Below are positions 54,394 to 62,438 of a DNA stretch of 64,000 nucleotides, piece by piece. The notes below the pieces were generated by a model. That model saw nothing but the letters and a program-made list of their open reading frames with translations, searched no databases and was not told the origin of the DNA. The first letter of the stretch is position 1, and each line of letters opens with the position of its first letter. Location of the stretch: the NCBI GenBank assembly GCA_029261295.1, contig JAJDBP010000007.1, positions 1 to 64,000 of the forward strand, in the 5' to 3' direction. The translations under genes were made by a program, and so were the position numbers. The stretch is from Nitrospirales bacterium. Lineage in GTDB: Bacteria > Nitrospirota > Nitrospiria > Nitrospirales > UBA8639.

Positions 54394-54885
54394 GGTGTAA
54401 CACTCCTTTTTCTCGCACTGCCGAATGAGCAGAATCCCCTCAGCGCACTACTTCCCTACATCATGATTTCTAAAAGATAGCAAAAACAGGGCCAAACCAT
54501 TTATCGACCAAGTTGTCATAGTGAAAAACCAAATAAATAAAAACCAATAGCATAGATATAGGTGAATTAACCGGTTGGCTTGAAGGCCACATCACAAAAT
54601 TTCACGAGTTAATGCATGCAGTTAGGGTTAAGCTACTCCATAAACCCATGAAACATAAGATTAAAGACGGGACAGGAAATTTTAGCGAGACCAAGCTAAT
54701 GGAGGGAACGGCCTACAAATCGTATCCTTAGGCATGCAGTACAGGAGGAACACTTACGAAGCTTTTTCTCAACAATCGTGGGTTTTCCTCAACGAAAAGA
54801 AAAACAGATTTCACTACAACGAGGTGAAGGGCAGGATGGGAGAAAATTTTTAAGAATGAACGAGGCAACGAATCAGAAACTGCCG
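54394..54885. other. Intergenic region upstream of pal
   Basis: About 490 bases with no supported gene. It contains a possible sigma-54 promoter for pal (54479-54494) and an AT-rich stretch around 54520-54560. No terminator for the GGDEF gene, which ends at 54886, was recognised. Confidence 0.45.
54479..54494 (-). promoter_or_regulatory. Possible sigma-54 promoter of pal
   Basis: On the minus strand TGGCCCTGTTTTTGCT keeps the GG-N10-GC spacing of sigma-54 sites and the TTGC of the -12 box; the -24 box is TGGCCC rather than TGGCAC. It lies 86 bases upstream of the pal start. A chance match is possible. Confidence 0.35.
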
Positions 54886-56892
54886 TTACTCCATGTTCCA
54901 TTCAAGTGTGGCGAAACACAAACGCTGTCCACCAAAATCTTTGGCGTGATACATGGCTTGATCCGCCATAGCCAAAAGACGCCGTGGATCGGTTGAGTCT
55001 TTAGGGGAGACCGCAATCCCAATACTGGTTTGTACGGGAATATCTTGCCCATTCACATGAATAGGGGCAGACAAACAATCCAGAATTTTCTTGGCCACCT
55101 GCCGAATATCTTGAATTCGATCAAGCCCTTGCAAAATAATCGTAAACTCATCTCCACTTAATCGAGAAACGGTATCCGTCGTCCGAACACAGGTCAAAAG
55201 ACGTTTGGCCACCATCCGTAACAAACGATCACCTATTGGATGGCCATATTGATCATTAATAGATTTGAAATTATCCAAATCCAAAAAAAGAAGGGCCAGC
55301 AAGGTCCCATCTCGTCTAGCCTGAGCCAAAGCCAATTGAAGCCGATCTTCAAATAAGATCCGATTGGGCAAATCGGTTAAGCAATCGTGATAGGCTTGAT
55401 GCTTCATTTGCATTTCTGCCACCGCGCGGGCCGTGACATCATGAAGGATCACGACAAAATGTGTGACTTTACCTTGATCATCCAATAAGGGCGTCAACAC
55501 CTGTTCAAAGACAAGTGATTCTCCCTGACTCCCCTTTTCCATCACTTCAGTTTTTACATAATCAATCTCCGGGCGCACCGAATCGATCGTCGGCCAAGCT
55601 TCTTGTAGCTGTGCATGGGGAAATGAACGCAACGGTACACCCATTGCCTGCTGAGAAGTCACACCCAATATTTTCGAATAGGCTTGATTGACCCATTCCA
55701 CACGACCATGAGGATCTGTGACACACACCGCGTCATGAACAGATCCAACCACAGCGCTATGAAGACGCAATTGCTCAATTTCCCTTCCTCGAGCCATCAA
55801 ATTTTCAATAAGCTGTCCTACACCTTCTAACCATTCTCGTATGGAAGAGGGGAATCCTTTGGATTCCTTGGAACACACCACCAGCAAGCCTGATAGATCG
55901 CCTTGTCGCCAGGGCAAGGAATAGGCTTCTCGTAAATTGAAACTTGACGGGAACCAAGAAAACTCGCCTGTATGAGGAGTCTCGCTCGAAACGGATGGCC
56001 CTTCAGATGCCACACACGCTTGAGCCATCATCTCTTGTCGAGCGATCGAAGCCCACCAAATGGGACCTTGCTCATCCCAATCTAGTTCAGAGCCCAATGA
56101 TTGGGCCCGCAATTGAATACGTTGATTATCCTGCACCGTGGCAATCCACACGAAGGGATAGCCAAATGTCTGGACAAGCCCTTCACAGATATATTTCAAA
56201 CACTCATCAAGACCTTGTCCATTCAATAGATTCGTTTCAAGAGTCTGGAAGAGTTGAGTAAAAGGGTGAGATGAAAGGGTGGCAAGGTGGGGACGGAAGT
56301 CCCAATGCCAAGAGGTTAAATTTCCGGATTGGTCCAACAGGGGAGTAACCACGCACTTCATTTTCATGAGGGCCTTTGGCAGGAGTTTCATGCTCACAAC
56401 CCAAGTCATCCCCTTTTGGGAAAGTTGCGTTTTGCTCAATTGCTGCCGAATCCACAGCCATTCCTCATAGGGAATCCATTCAGCGAGAGACATTTTCCCA
56501 ATATGAGCCACATCCAACCCCAAGGCTTCAACGGCGGCTTCATTGGCCATCTGAATAACTCCATCACGAGAAATCATGAGATGATTGGGGACTTCCGGAG
56601 AAGGAACAGAGTTCGGAGGAGAGGGCAATATCGAAGAAGGAAGGATTTCTCTATTGAGGAAATTTTGGTCAGTTGATTCAGCAAGAATATGTTGCAAACG
56701 ATTGGCTAAACGCGTAAGTGCCTGGCTTAACTCTTCGTCTTCCGAAGATTCTACACCTGAGGATTCAGGATGAAGATCTCGCAATGATTGTTGTAATAAT
56801 TGCTGAAGTTGATGAAATCTTGCCACGGATCCAATCACCTCGGCATGAGGAACGGAAAGAGGACTTATTGAATGTGAAGTCTGAAGAGACAA
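54886..56892 (-). CDS. PAS-GGDEF diguanylate cyclase
   Basis: A 668-residue protein with an N-terminal helical/PAS region (MISRDGVIQMANEAAVEAL), a GAF-like middle part, a PAS domain around 380-480 (AVCVTDPHGRVEWVNQAYSK) and a C-terminal GGDEF domain. The active-site loop is SGDEF at 579-583, a first-Gly-to-Ser form still found in active enzymes. RTTD five residues upstream is a classic RxxD product-inhibition site. It should make cyclic di-GMP from GTP and supply the ligand for the two tad riboswitches. The only usable start in frame is a TTG at 56892 with AAGGA nine bases before it. Confidence 0.9.
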   Translation of the reverse strand: MSLQTSHSISPLSVPHAEVIGSVARFHQLQQLLQQSLRDLHPESSGVESSEDEELSQALTRLANRLQHILAESTDQNFLNREILPSSILPSPPNSVPSPEVPNHLMISRDGVIQMANEAAVEALGLDVAHIGKMSLAEWIPYEEWLWIRQQLSKTQLSQKGMTWVVSMKLLPKALMKMKCVVTPLLDQSGNLTSWHWDFRPHLATLSSHPFTQLFQTLETNLLNGQGLDECLKYICEGLVQTFGYPFVWIATVQDNQRIQLRAQSLGSELDWDEQGPIWWASIARQEMMAQACVASEGPSVSSETPHTGEFSWFPSSFNLREAYSLPWRQGDLSGLLVVCSKESKGFPSSIREWLEGVGQLIENLMARGREIEQLRLHSAVVGSVHDAVCVTDPHGRVEWVNQAYSKILGVTSQQAMGVPLRSFPHAQLQEAWPTIDSVRPEIDYVKTEVMEKGSQGESLVFEQVLTPLLDDQGKVTHFVVILHDVTARAVAEMQMKHQAYHDCLTDLPNRILFEDRLQLALAQARRDGTLLALLFLDLDNFKSINDQYGHPIGDRLLRMVAKRLLTCVRTTDTVSRLSGDEFTIILQGLDRIQDIRQVAKKILDCLSAPIHVNGQDIPVQTSIGIAVSPKDSTDPRRLLAMADQAMYHAKDFGGQRLCFATLEWNME

Positions 56893-57045
56893 CCTACCGT
56901 ATCCTTTCTGAAAACCTCTTCACCGGCAACCCATCAAAAGAGGGAGACTCGTTATGAAATTTGGCATCAACTCATCTATCTGAATGCCCAGACTCAGTTT
57001 TCAATATTCTTTTATCATTCATTGTGACGCCGATCAATCTCACAA

Positions 57046-57780
57046 TCAATGGGGGAGAGTGATGATTCCAGCTTCCGCATCAGCTTGTACTTGATAATAA
57101 CGCTCCCGCGTCCCCACATCTGACCAATAACCAGCATGAACGAATCCAAACATGCGAGAACCAGAAGCAAGAGCGTGTGTATAAGAATCAATGATCGAAA
57201 ATGACTCGCCAGCCGCGGCTTCACGCAACAGAGAGGGATGAAGAATATGAACACCCGCAAACATCCGAGTATGTATGCCCCTCGGTGAGACAGAAGAATC
57301 AAGTCCACGACCATTGATTCGAAGAATCCGTTCTTGGGCATCAGATTCAACAGGTCCCCATTGTTTAGCCTCAGGATCATCACGGAGAACAAGCGTGGCC
57401 AACCCACCATGTTGACTATGGAAATCGAGCAGGGCTGAAACATCCAAGGCAATGAGAGTATCCGCATTCATCACCAGAAAAGGTTCCCCTTCAAAAAAAC
57501 TCTCTGCAGCCTTTAAGCCACCTCCAGTTCCTAACAACACGGGTTCATGCGAATAGCTGATTCGCATACCCCAACGTGAACCATCACCTAATGCCTCCTG
57601 AATCATTGAACCTAAATAATGTAGATTAAGAATAATTTCTCGAATTCCACTCGCACGCAATAGCAATAAATTCCATACAACCAAGGGCGTGCCCCCAACA
57701 AGCAACAAGGGCTTAGGGAGGGAAGCCGTCAAAGGCCGGAGGCGTGTCCCCAATCCGGCTGCGAGAATCATCGCCTTCAT
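57046..57780 (-). CDS. murU: Sugar nucleotidyltransferase, MurU-like
   Basis: A 244-residue nucleotidyltransferase with the signature LAAGLGTRLRPLT at 6-18, KPLLLVGGTPL, VMNADTL for metal binding and GYWSDVGTRERY near the end. Length and domain lack of a hexapeptide tail match MurU (N-acetylmuramate-1-phosphate uridylyltransferase). The neighbouring kinase supports this: AmgK and MurU form a peptidoglycan-recycling shortcut to UDP-MurNAc that bypasses GlcNAc-6-P. The start lies 10 bases after the AmgK-like gene, so they are coupled. Confidence 0.82.
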   Translation of the reverse strand: MKAMILAAGLGTRLRPLTASLPKPLLLVGGTPLVVWNLLLLRASGIREIILNLHYLGSMIQEALGDGSRWGMRISYSHEPVLLGTGGGLKAAESFFEGEPFLVMNADTLIALDVSALLDFHSQHGGLATLVLRDDPEAKQWGPVESDAQERILRINGRGLDSSVSPRGIHTRMFAGVHILHPSLLREAAAGESFSIIDSYTHALASGSRMFGFVHAGYWSDVGTRERYYQVQADAEAGIITLPH

Positions 57781-57790
57781 AATCGAAAAT

Positions 57791-58903
57791 TTACTGCCAT
57801 TCAGGAACGTAGGGGGAGAGGTGTTTCAATAAACGATGGAGTTGGGGGTATTTCGTTAAATTGGCTCGGACATTGTGGAGCGTTCGAGGAATGGAATCAA
57901 GAAAATTTTGATTGCCCTTCACGCGGTCAATATACACAAACCGCCCAGCCGCCTTCAAATTGCGTTGGATACTCGTGTAATCAAAAAGTCGGCGAAACGT
58001 GTCCGCATCATGTAAGTGCATCTCCGAATGTTGCGAAGTAGGAAGAGCCTGACACATCTTCTCTCGGTAATAAACGAGTAACGCATCGACTAACGACTCA
58101 TCCAACGCAATATACGAATCGCGCAGAAGCGAGGCCAAATCATAAGCGGGTGGCCCCAGTAACGCATCCTGAAAATCAATCACACCCATCCGTGGGCCAT
58201 CCACCATCAAATTGCGTGAATGAAAATCACGATGCGTAAACACCTTGGATTGTTTAGCTAACCATTCCGCAATATTTTGGAATTCCTTTTGAATCGGCAC
58301 CAAGTCTTCCTCACGTAACGGCTGGTCCTGTCTGGCCACAACCCCATATTCTAAAAAATGATCAAATTCCCACAGATACAACGGCACATCAAAGGAACGA
58401 GAAAATGCGAGGCAGGGAGATTTGGAGGGAACCGAAGCGTGCACATGCAGTTGCACCAACACATCAATGGCCTGCCGATAGAGCCGTTCAATAGTAGCGC
58501 CTGACGCCCCCTGACAAGCCTGCGCTAATGTCACATCACCAAAATCTTCTAAATACAACAGGCCGGCAGGCTCATCAAAAAAATATAAGGCCGGAACTGA
58601 TACACCCACCGACTGAAGATGCTTCAACACATTCAGAAAGGGCAGTTCGACAATATCAGGTTCATTTCCACTGACCGCCTCTTCAGAGGCCTTAAATCCT
58701 TCAGCCTCAGCTAATTGCATCAAAATGATTGAAGAGACAGAGGATCCAGAAAGATGCAAGCGATAATACCGTCGATTTGAAGCATCACCCGCCAACGGCA
58801 CAGAGTGTTCAAGGTTCGCTGAAAACGGAAGAGAATTCTGAAGCGTGGAAGAAAGATGTTGAATATTCAGGGAAGAGGGTGACGAAGAATTCGGAGGTCC
58901 CAT
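57791..58903 (-). CDS. amgK: Sugar kinase of the APH fold, AmgK-like
   Basis: A 370-residue aminoglycoside-phosphotransferase-fold kinase (COG3178). The N-terminal PLAGDASNRRYYRL is the nucleotide-binding strand-loop of AmgK; the catalytic loop is HRDFHSRN at 224-231, and the metal-binding DFQDALLGP follows. AmgK phosphorylates the anomeric carbon of N-acetylmuramic acid or GlcNAc. With the MurU-like enzyme encoded next it would return muramic acid to UDP-MurNAc. No strong ribosome-binding site precedes the ATG. Confidence 0.85.
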   Translation of the reverse strand: MGPPNSSSPSSLNIQHLSSTLQNSLPFSANLEHSVPLAGDASNRRYYRLHLSGSSVSSIILMQLAEAEGFKASEEAVSGNEPDIVELPFLNVLKHLQSVGVSVPALYFFDEPAGLLYLEDFGDVTLAQACQGASGATIERLYRQAIDVLVQLHVHASVPSKSPCLAFSRSFDVPLYLWEFDHFLEYGVVARQDQPLREEDLVPIQKEFQNIAEWLAKQSKVFTHRDFHSRNLMVDGPRMGVIDFQDALLGPPAYDLASLLRDSYIALDESLVDALLVYYREKMCQALPTSQHSEMHLHDADTFRRLFDYTSIQRNLKAAGRFVYIDRVKGNQNFLDSIPRTLHNVRANLTKYPQLHRLLKHLSPYVPEWQ

Positions 58904-59031
58904 GCTGGCCGATTATACGATCACCCTATGTCCATGTCATCCATTAACAACAAAAAGATTCCTGATGCCAGCTCTCACAATAAAAACTTTTTCCTCATTG
59001 AAACAGACAACATACCTTGAAAGAAAATTCG

Positions 59032-60828
59032 TTACACAGAATTTTTAAGACAGCCTTGCCTCCAAAGCTTCATAATTTCTTGCTTGGGGCGTTGGTTGGA
59101 ATTTGGAGGCGGCGTGTCCTCCTTAATAAAATCAATCTCGAGATGAAGAAGATGTTGCAACGGTTGATGAGATTCATTCCAAAGGCGACAAAGATAGGCA
59201 CCATAATGCTTGCGATCACCCTGGAACTTCGTGGCCACAATATTTTGTAAATATTTCCTCCATCGGTAACTGGAGTACGGATATTCCTGAAGACTCGAGT
59301 CTTCTAAATTCGGCGTCTTCAATTCACCATTGGACACATTAACTGCCGTCCCATCAATTACCTGTCCAGAAACCACATACCAGCCATCCCACTCACGTGG
59401 TGAAGGGGCAAACATATCCCATATTTGATTGAGACCTAAAGAACGTTGAATGAAGGGTACCGGATCGGAAATGGCGAGCGGAAGATTCGGAACCGTCGTC
59501 AGATTGATAAAGATCATATAGAGAGCCAGAACCCCAACCAGAACCTCTACAGAAGGGGAACGCCGAAGCTCTCCTTGATCATCAGCGTGATTTGAGTGGA
59601 CAAAATGGGTGAGTCGACTCAACGTCCCTCGATTATTGGCAATCATTTGGTATATCCATGTTCCAATCGGATGGAAAAGAGAAAGCCCTAACACATGGGC
59701 AATTGGCCAAAATATTGGCGAGCACCGAAATAGCAGCAGGACTCCTTCCCATTGCGTGTAAGCCAATCCATTGGAGTCGTACACTACCCAGCTATTCTCT
59801 CGTTCCATCACCTCAAAAACCTCAGGACGGGGTTGAGCTGGATGAATCGATGCCGATGGAAGTATCAAAAATGTTTTCAAAAACAAACACATCTTCCGAC
59901 AAAAACCACAGTCCTCATCATAAAAAATGGTCAGAGCTATTTTTTCCTGACTTTGAAACAAGGGAATCAACCGATCCCAAAACCAGGAAGGAATAAACAG
60001 GAGAAGAGACACCGTATTAAAGAGAGGGAAAAGCCCCACGTTCATACACAGAACAATTCCCACATGAAGCGCGACGAATTGAACCCACAAACTGAGGCGC
60101 AAAGAAAGAAAGAACCACGGGGAGAAAAGAAGAAAAGGACCAATGAATTCAAGAATCCAGACATAGTAAGTCAACCATTGCAGCAGGGAAGGAAAATGTA
60201 GCACCCATTCGCCAACCGGTCTGGCAAAGGAACCCAAGTGCAAGGCGTAATGAAGAGCCGTGCCATCAGGCATCCACTCAGGCGTGTTTTTTAAGAGCGC
60301 ACTAAAAAAATACAGACAGGCGACTTGCAAAAGAATAGCGACTGTTCCCATAGAGAAATAGGTATGGATGGAACCATGTCCATTATCAGTAGAATGGTTA
60401 TCACCTATTGCGTCCACCGAATACCTGGCGCCAAGCGGCAGGAAATAGCCCCAAAAAAACATCAGTAGAAGTAATTTATCACCACCCTGAAAAACAAGAT
60501 TATTGCGGGATTGAATCCATAAGAGAAGAAACCAGCATATCAAAGTAGAAAATTTTGTTTTGTATCCAACCGCAACCGCAACCGCAAATAACCCGGCTAC
60601 AAGAAAGACACTTCCTTGGAAATAGACAGACCCCACTACGAGATACAGACTTTTCAGGAAAACCGATTCTACGCCCGTAGGCTCCGGTATAACCCCAAAG
60701 TACGTGTAGTGCGCACGTAAATCACGTGCTCGACTGAGTAGGTCAATGAGAAATGCCAAGCCCAACGCCAGCCGAAAGAGAGCGAGCGATCGTAAATCAC
60801 ACTCAAAAAGATTTCGAAAAGAGGTCAT
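59032..60828 (-). CDS. HTTM-domain membrane protein fused to a DCC thiol-disulfide domain
   Basis: A 598-residue protein. Residues 10-285 form an HTTM (vitamin-K-dependent-carboxylase-like) membrane domain with DLRSLALFRLALGLAFLIDL. A DCC/DUF393 thioredoxin-like domain follows with YDEDCGFCRK (Cys307 and Cys310), where the motif DxxCxxC is complete. The C-terminal 170 residues (DMFAPSPREWDGWYVVSGQV) form a further soluble part. The ATG at 60828 is favoured over a TTG at 60837. HTTM-DCC fusions are known; the reaction is not. The cysteine pair suggests redox chemistry at the membrane. Confidence 0.85.
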   Translation of the reverse strand: MTSFRNLFECDLRSLALFRLALGLAFLIDLLSRARDLRAHYTYFGVIPEPTGVESVFLKSLYLVVGSVYFQGSVFLVAGLFAVAVAVGYKTKFSTLICWFLLLWIQSRNNLVFQGGDKLLLLMFFWGYFLPLGARYSVDAIGDNHSTDNGHGSIHTYFSMGTVAILLQVACLYFFSALLKNTPEWMPDGTALHYALHLGSFARPVGEWVLHFPSLLQWLTYYVWILEFIGPFLLFSPWFFLSLRLSLWVQFVALHVGIVLCMNVGLFPLFNTVSLLLFIPSWFWDRLIPLFQSQEKIALTIFYDEDCGFCRKMCLFLKTFLILPSASIHPAQPRPEVFEVMERENSWVVYDSNGLAYTQWEGVLLLFRCSPIFWPIAHVLGLSLFHPIGTWIYQMIANNRGTLSRLTHFVHSNHADDQGELRRSPSVEVLVGVLALYMIFINLTTVPNLPLAISDPVPFIQRSLGLNQIWDMFAPSPREWDGWYVVSGQVIDGTAVNVSNGELKTPNLEDSSLQEYPYSSYRWRKYLQNIVATKFQGDRKHYGAYLCRLWNESHQPLQHLLHLEIDFIKEDTPPPNSNQRPKQEIMKLWRQGCLKNSV

Positions 60829-61208
60829 ACCAGACAATTCTTCCTATTACAGACGCATCTCAAAAAAAGTGGAACAAAGCATTGGATTCGAAACCGGGAA
60901 ACTCCCTGGAAGAGAAAGATTTAAGTCTAATCGAATGAATCCCATGCCTACGTTCATGTTGAAACATGTTGATGGGAAGGCTTGAAAATTCCGCCTGCAA
61001 CGGGGCCAAAACCTATCTGTAGCATACCCGAAACAAGGGTAAATTCAACGACTCCAGACTTCAATTTTTGACAACACCATTCCTTTCTTCGAATGTGAGA
61101 GAAAAATGCCTCTGTAAAAAACCTCAATGAGCAGGAAGGAGGAAAATCTGCGAAAAGAAAAATCTAGAGTTATCGACTAGGCGGGAGAAGCTAGGATGGG
61201 GGTTGGAC
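60829..61208. other. Intergenic region without a supported gene
   Basis: About 380 bases between the HTTM-DCC gene start and the terminator of the PEP-CTERM gene. The promoter of the HTTM-DCC gene must lie here. Short frames show no ribosome-binding sites or similarity. Confidence 0.4.
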
Positions 61209-61248
61209 AAAAAAAACCGCGGCCCTCATTTCAACATGAGGACCGCGG
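61209..61248 (-). terminator. Rho-independent terminator of the PEP-CTERM gene
   Basis: On the minus strand a 13-bp stem (arms at 61236-61248 and 61217-61229, one mismatch) with a short loop is followed by eight T residues. It lies 30 bases past the stop of the PEP-CTERM gene. Confidence 0.92.
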
Positions 61249-61278
61249 GTTAACCTACTATTTTTCTTTAACTAATAG

Positions 61279-61992
61279 TTATTTCTTTTTGTTCTTCAAC
61301 CGCCAGAGGCCTAAACCAGCCAATCCAGAACCGAAGAGTATAATCGTTCCTGGTTCGGGAACGGCTCCTGTCGTACCAGTGGTCCCCGTTGTTCCGGTGG
61401 TCCCCGTTGTTCCGGTTGTTCCAGTGGTACCTGTTGTTTTTGACAAGATAGAGAGATGCGAAAGTCCTGGAGCTTTTGGATTTGGGCCGCCTCCAACCGT
61501 CCATTGGACTGTCCAGTTACCAGAATTAGACTGGTTATCAGTACCGGTAAATAACCAGACGCCAAATCCCGGAGAATTTGCTGCTTTGAGCACCACCATG
61601 AAGTCACCCGTTAGCGCTCCCGCATTAAACGACCATGTTCCTGAGGAACCTCCCTGACCAGTCAAAGCCAACCCAATGTTGGTCCCAGAATTAACACAGC
61701 TTGAACCCGAAATGTCACACTTAGCAAGTTCAGTAAAATTCATGGTCATGGCATAGTAAGGACTGCCCAGATCAATGTCATCATTACTATTGAGGTTACC
61801 GTTATAAGTTCCCCAACAATCGGTGGCTCCACCAGCATTGCCAGTTACCCCAGCGGTCGTCATTCCATTGATAGCATTACCTGCACCACATCGGTTGGTA
61901 TCATCAAGGTTTATGGTCGCTGCTTGGGCCATACCCGCCCATCCTAAGAAACTCAAACACATAATTAATGTAAGTAAACTCAATTTTTTCAT
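61279..61992 (-). CDS. PEP-CTERM sorting-domain protein
   Basis: A 237-residue exported protein. The ATG at 61992 has AAGGAG seven bases before it and opens a signal peptide (ending GMAQA). The C-terminus is a full PEP-CTERM signal: VPEPGT, a hydrophobic span (IILFGSGLAGLGLW) and a basic tail (RLKNKKK), recognised by exosortase. Just before it is a low-complexity run of Thr-Thr-Gly triplets. The body is Gly/Asn/Ser-rich with four Cys and probably beta-structured. Such proteins accompany exopolysaccharide in biofilms. It is preceded by a near-consensus sigma-54 promoter; no exosortase gene is in this window. Confidence 0.9.
   Translation of the reverse strand: MKKLSLLTLIMCLSFLGWAGMAQAATINLDDTNRCGAGNAINGMTTAGVTGNAGGATDCWGTYNGNLNSNDDIDLGSPYYAMTMNFTELAKCDISGSSCVNSGTNIGLALTGQGGSSGTWSFNAGALTGDFMVVLKAANSPGFGVWLFTGTDNQSNSGNWTVQWTVGGGPNPKAPGLSHLSILSKTTGTTGTTGTTGTTGTTGTTGTTGAVPEPGTIILFGSGLAGLGLWRLKNKKK
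61371..61440 (-). repeat. 9-bp tandem repeat encoding Thr-Thr-Gly
   Basis: About seven units of a 9-base sequence encode consecutive TTG residues directly before the PEP-CTERM signal. The unit length keeps the frame, so copy number can change the spacer length without loss of the sorting signal. Confidence 0.85.
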
Positions 61993-62356
61993 TTCCGCAC
62001 TCCTTCGATAGATTATGAGGGCTGTTGTCTTTATAAAATATATATTCGAATTCGCACAAACTTTTAATTGCAAATTGTGCGCCAACAATATAATTAAGAT
62101 AAGTTATTGTTTTTGTTAAGTTTTTATTAGAGTTTGACTTTTGAAACAAAACACTATTGTAAAAAATTCCTACTGTCTTATTACGAAATCCAATATAAAA
62201 AACAGCATAACTGATTGAAATATAAAAAATTTTATAGGAAAACGCAATAAGAACCTGCGTGTGTGTGTTTAAAAATGGTTTTTTGCCAATATTACCCTGT
62301 GAATTCAATGTTTTCACGACCTATTCCCCACTCATTGACGGATTTTTTAACATGAC
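61993..62356. other. AT-rich intergenic region upstream of the PEP-CTERM gene
   Basis: About 360 bases, markedly more AT-rich than the surroundings, with no supported gene. It holds the sigma-54 promoter at 62069-62084 and room upstream for an enhancer-binding activator site. Confidence 0.5.
62069..62084 (-). promoter_or_regulatory. Sigma-54 promoter of the PEP-CTERM gene
   Basis: On the minus strand TGGCGCACAATTTGCA matches the sigma-54 consensus TGGCRCR-N4-TTGCW with exact GG-N10-GC spacing. Transcription would begin about 65 bases ahead of the start codon. PEP-CTERM genes in other bacteria are controlled by RpoN and the PrsK/PrsR pair, so this fits established regulation. Confidence 0.78.
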
Positions 62357-62402
62357 AAAAAAAACCCCCTCCCGATTATTCATCGAGAGAGGGGCCTTTT
62401 TA
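62357..62402 (-). terminator. Rho-independent terminator of the subtilisin-like protease gene
   Basis: On the minus strand an imperfect hairpin (GCCCCTCTCTCGAT with ATCGGGAGGGG) is followed by eight T residues. It lies about 40 bases past the protease stop. Confidence 0.85.
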
Positions 62403-62438
62403 TGCTTCTAAACCTATCTAATATCTAGATATATTAAC

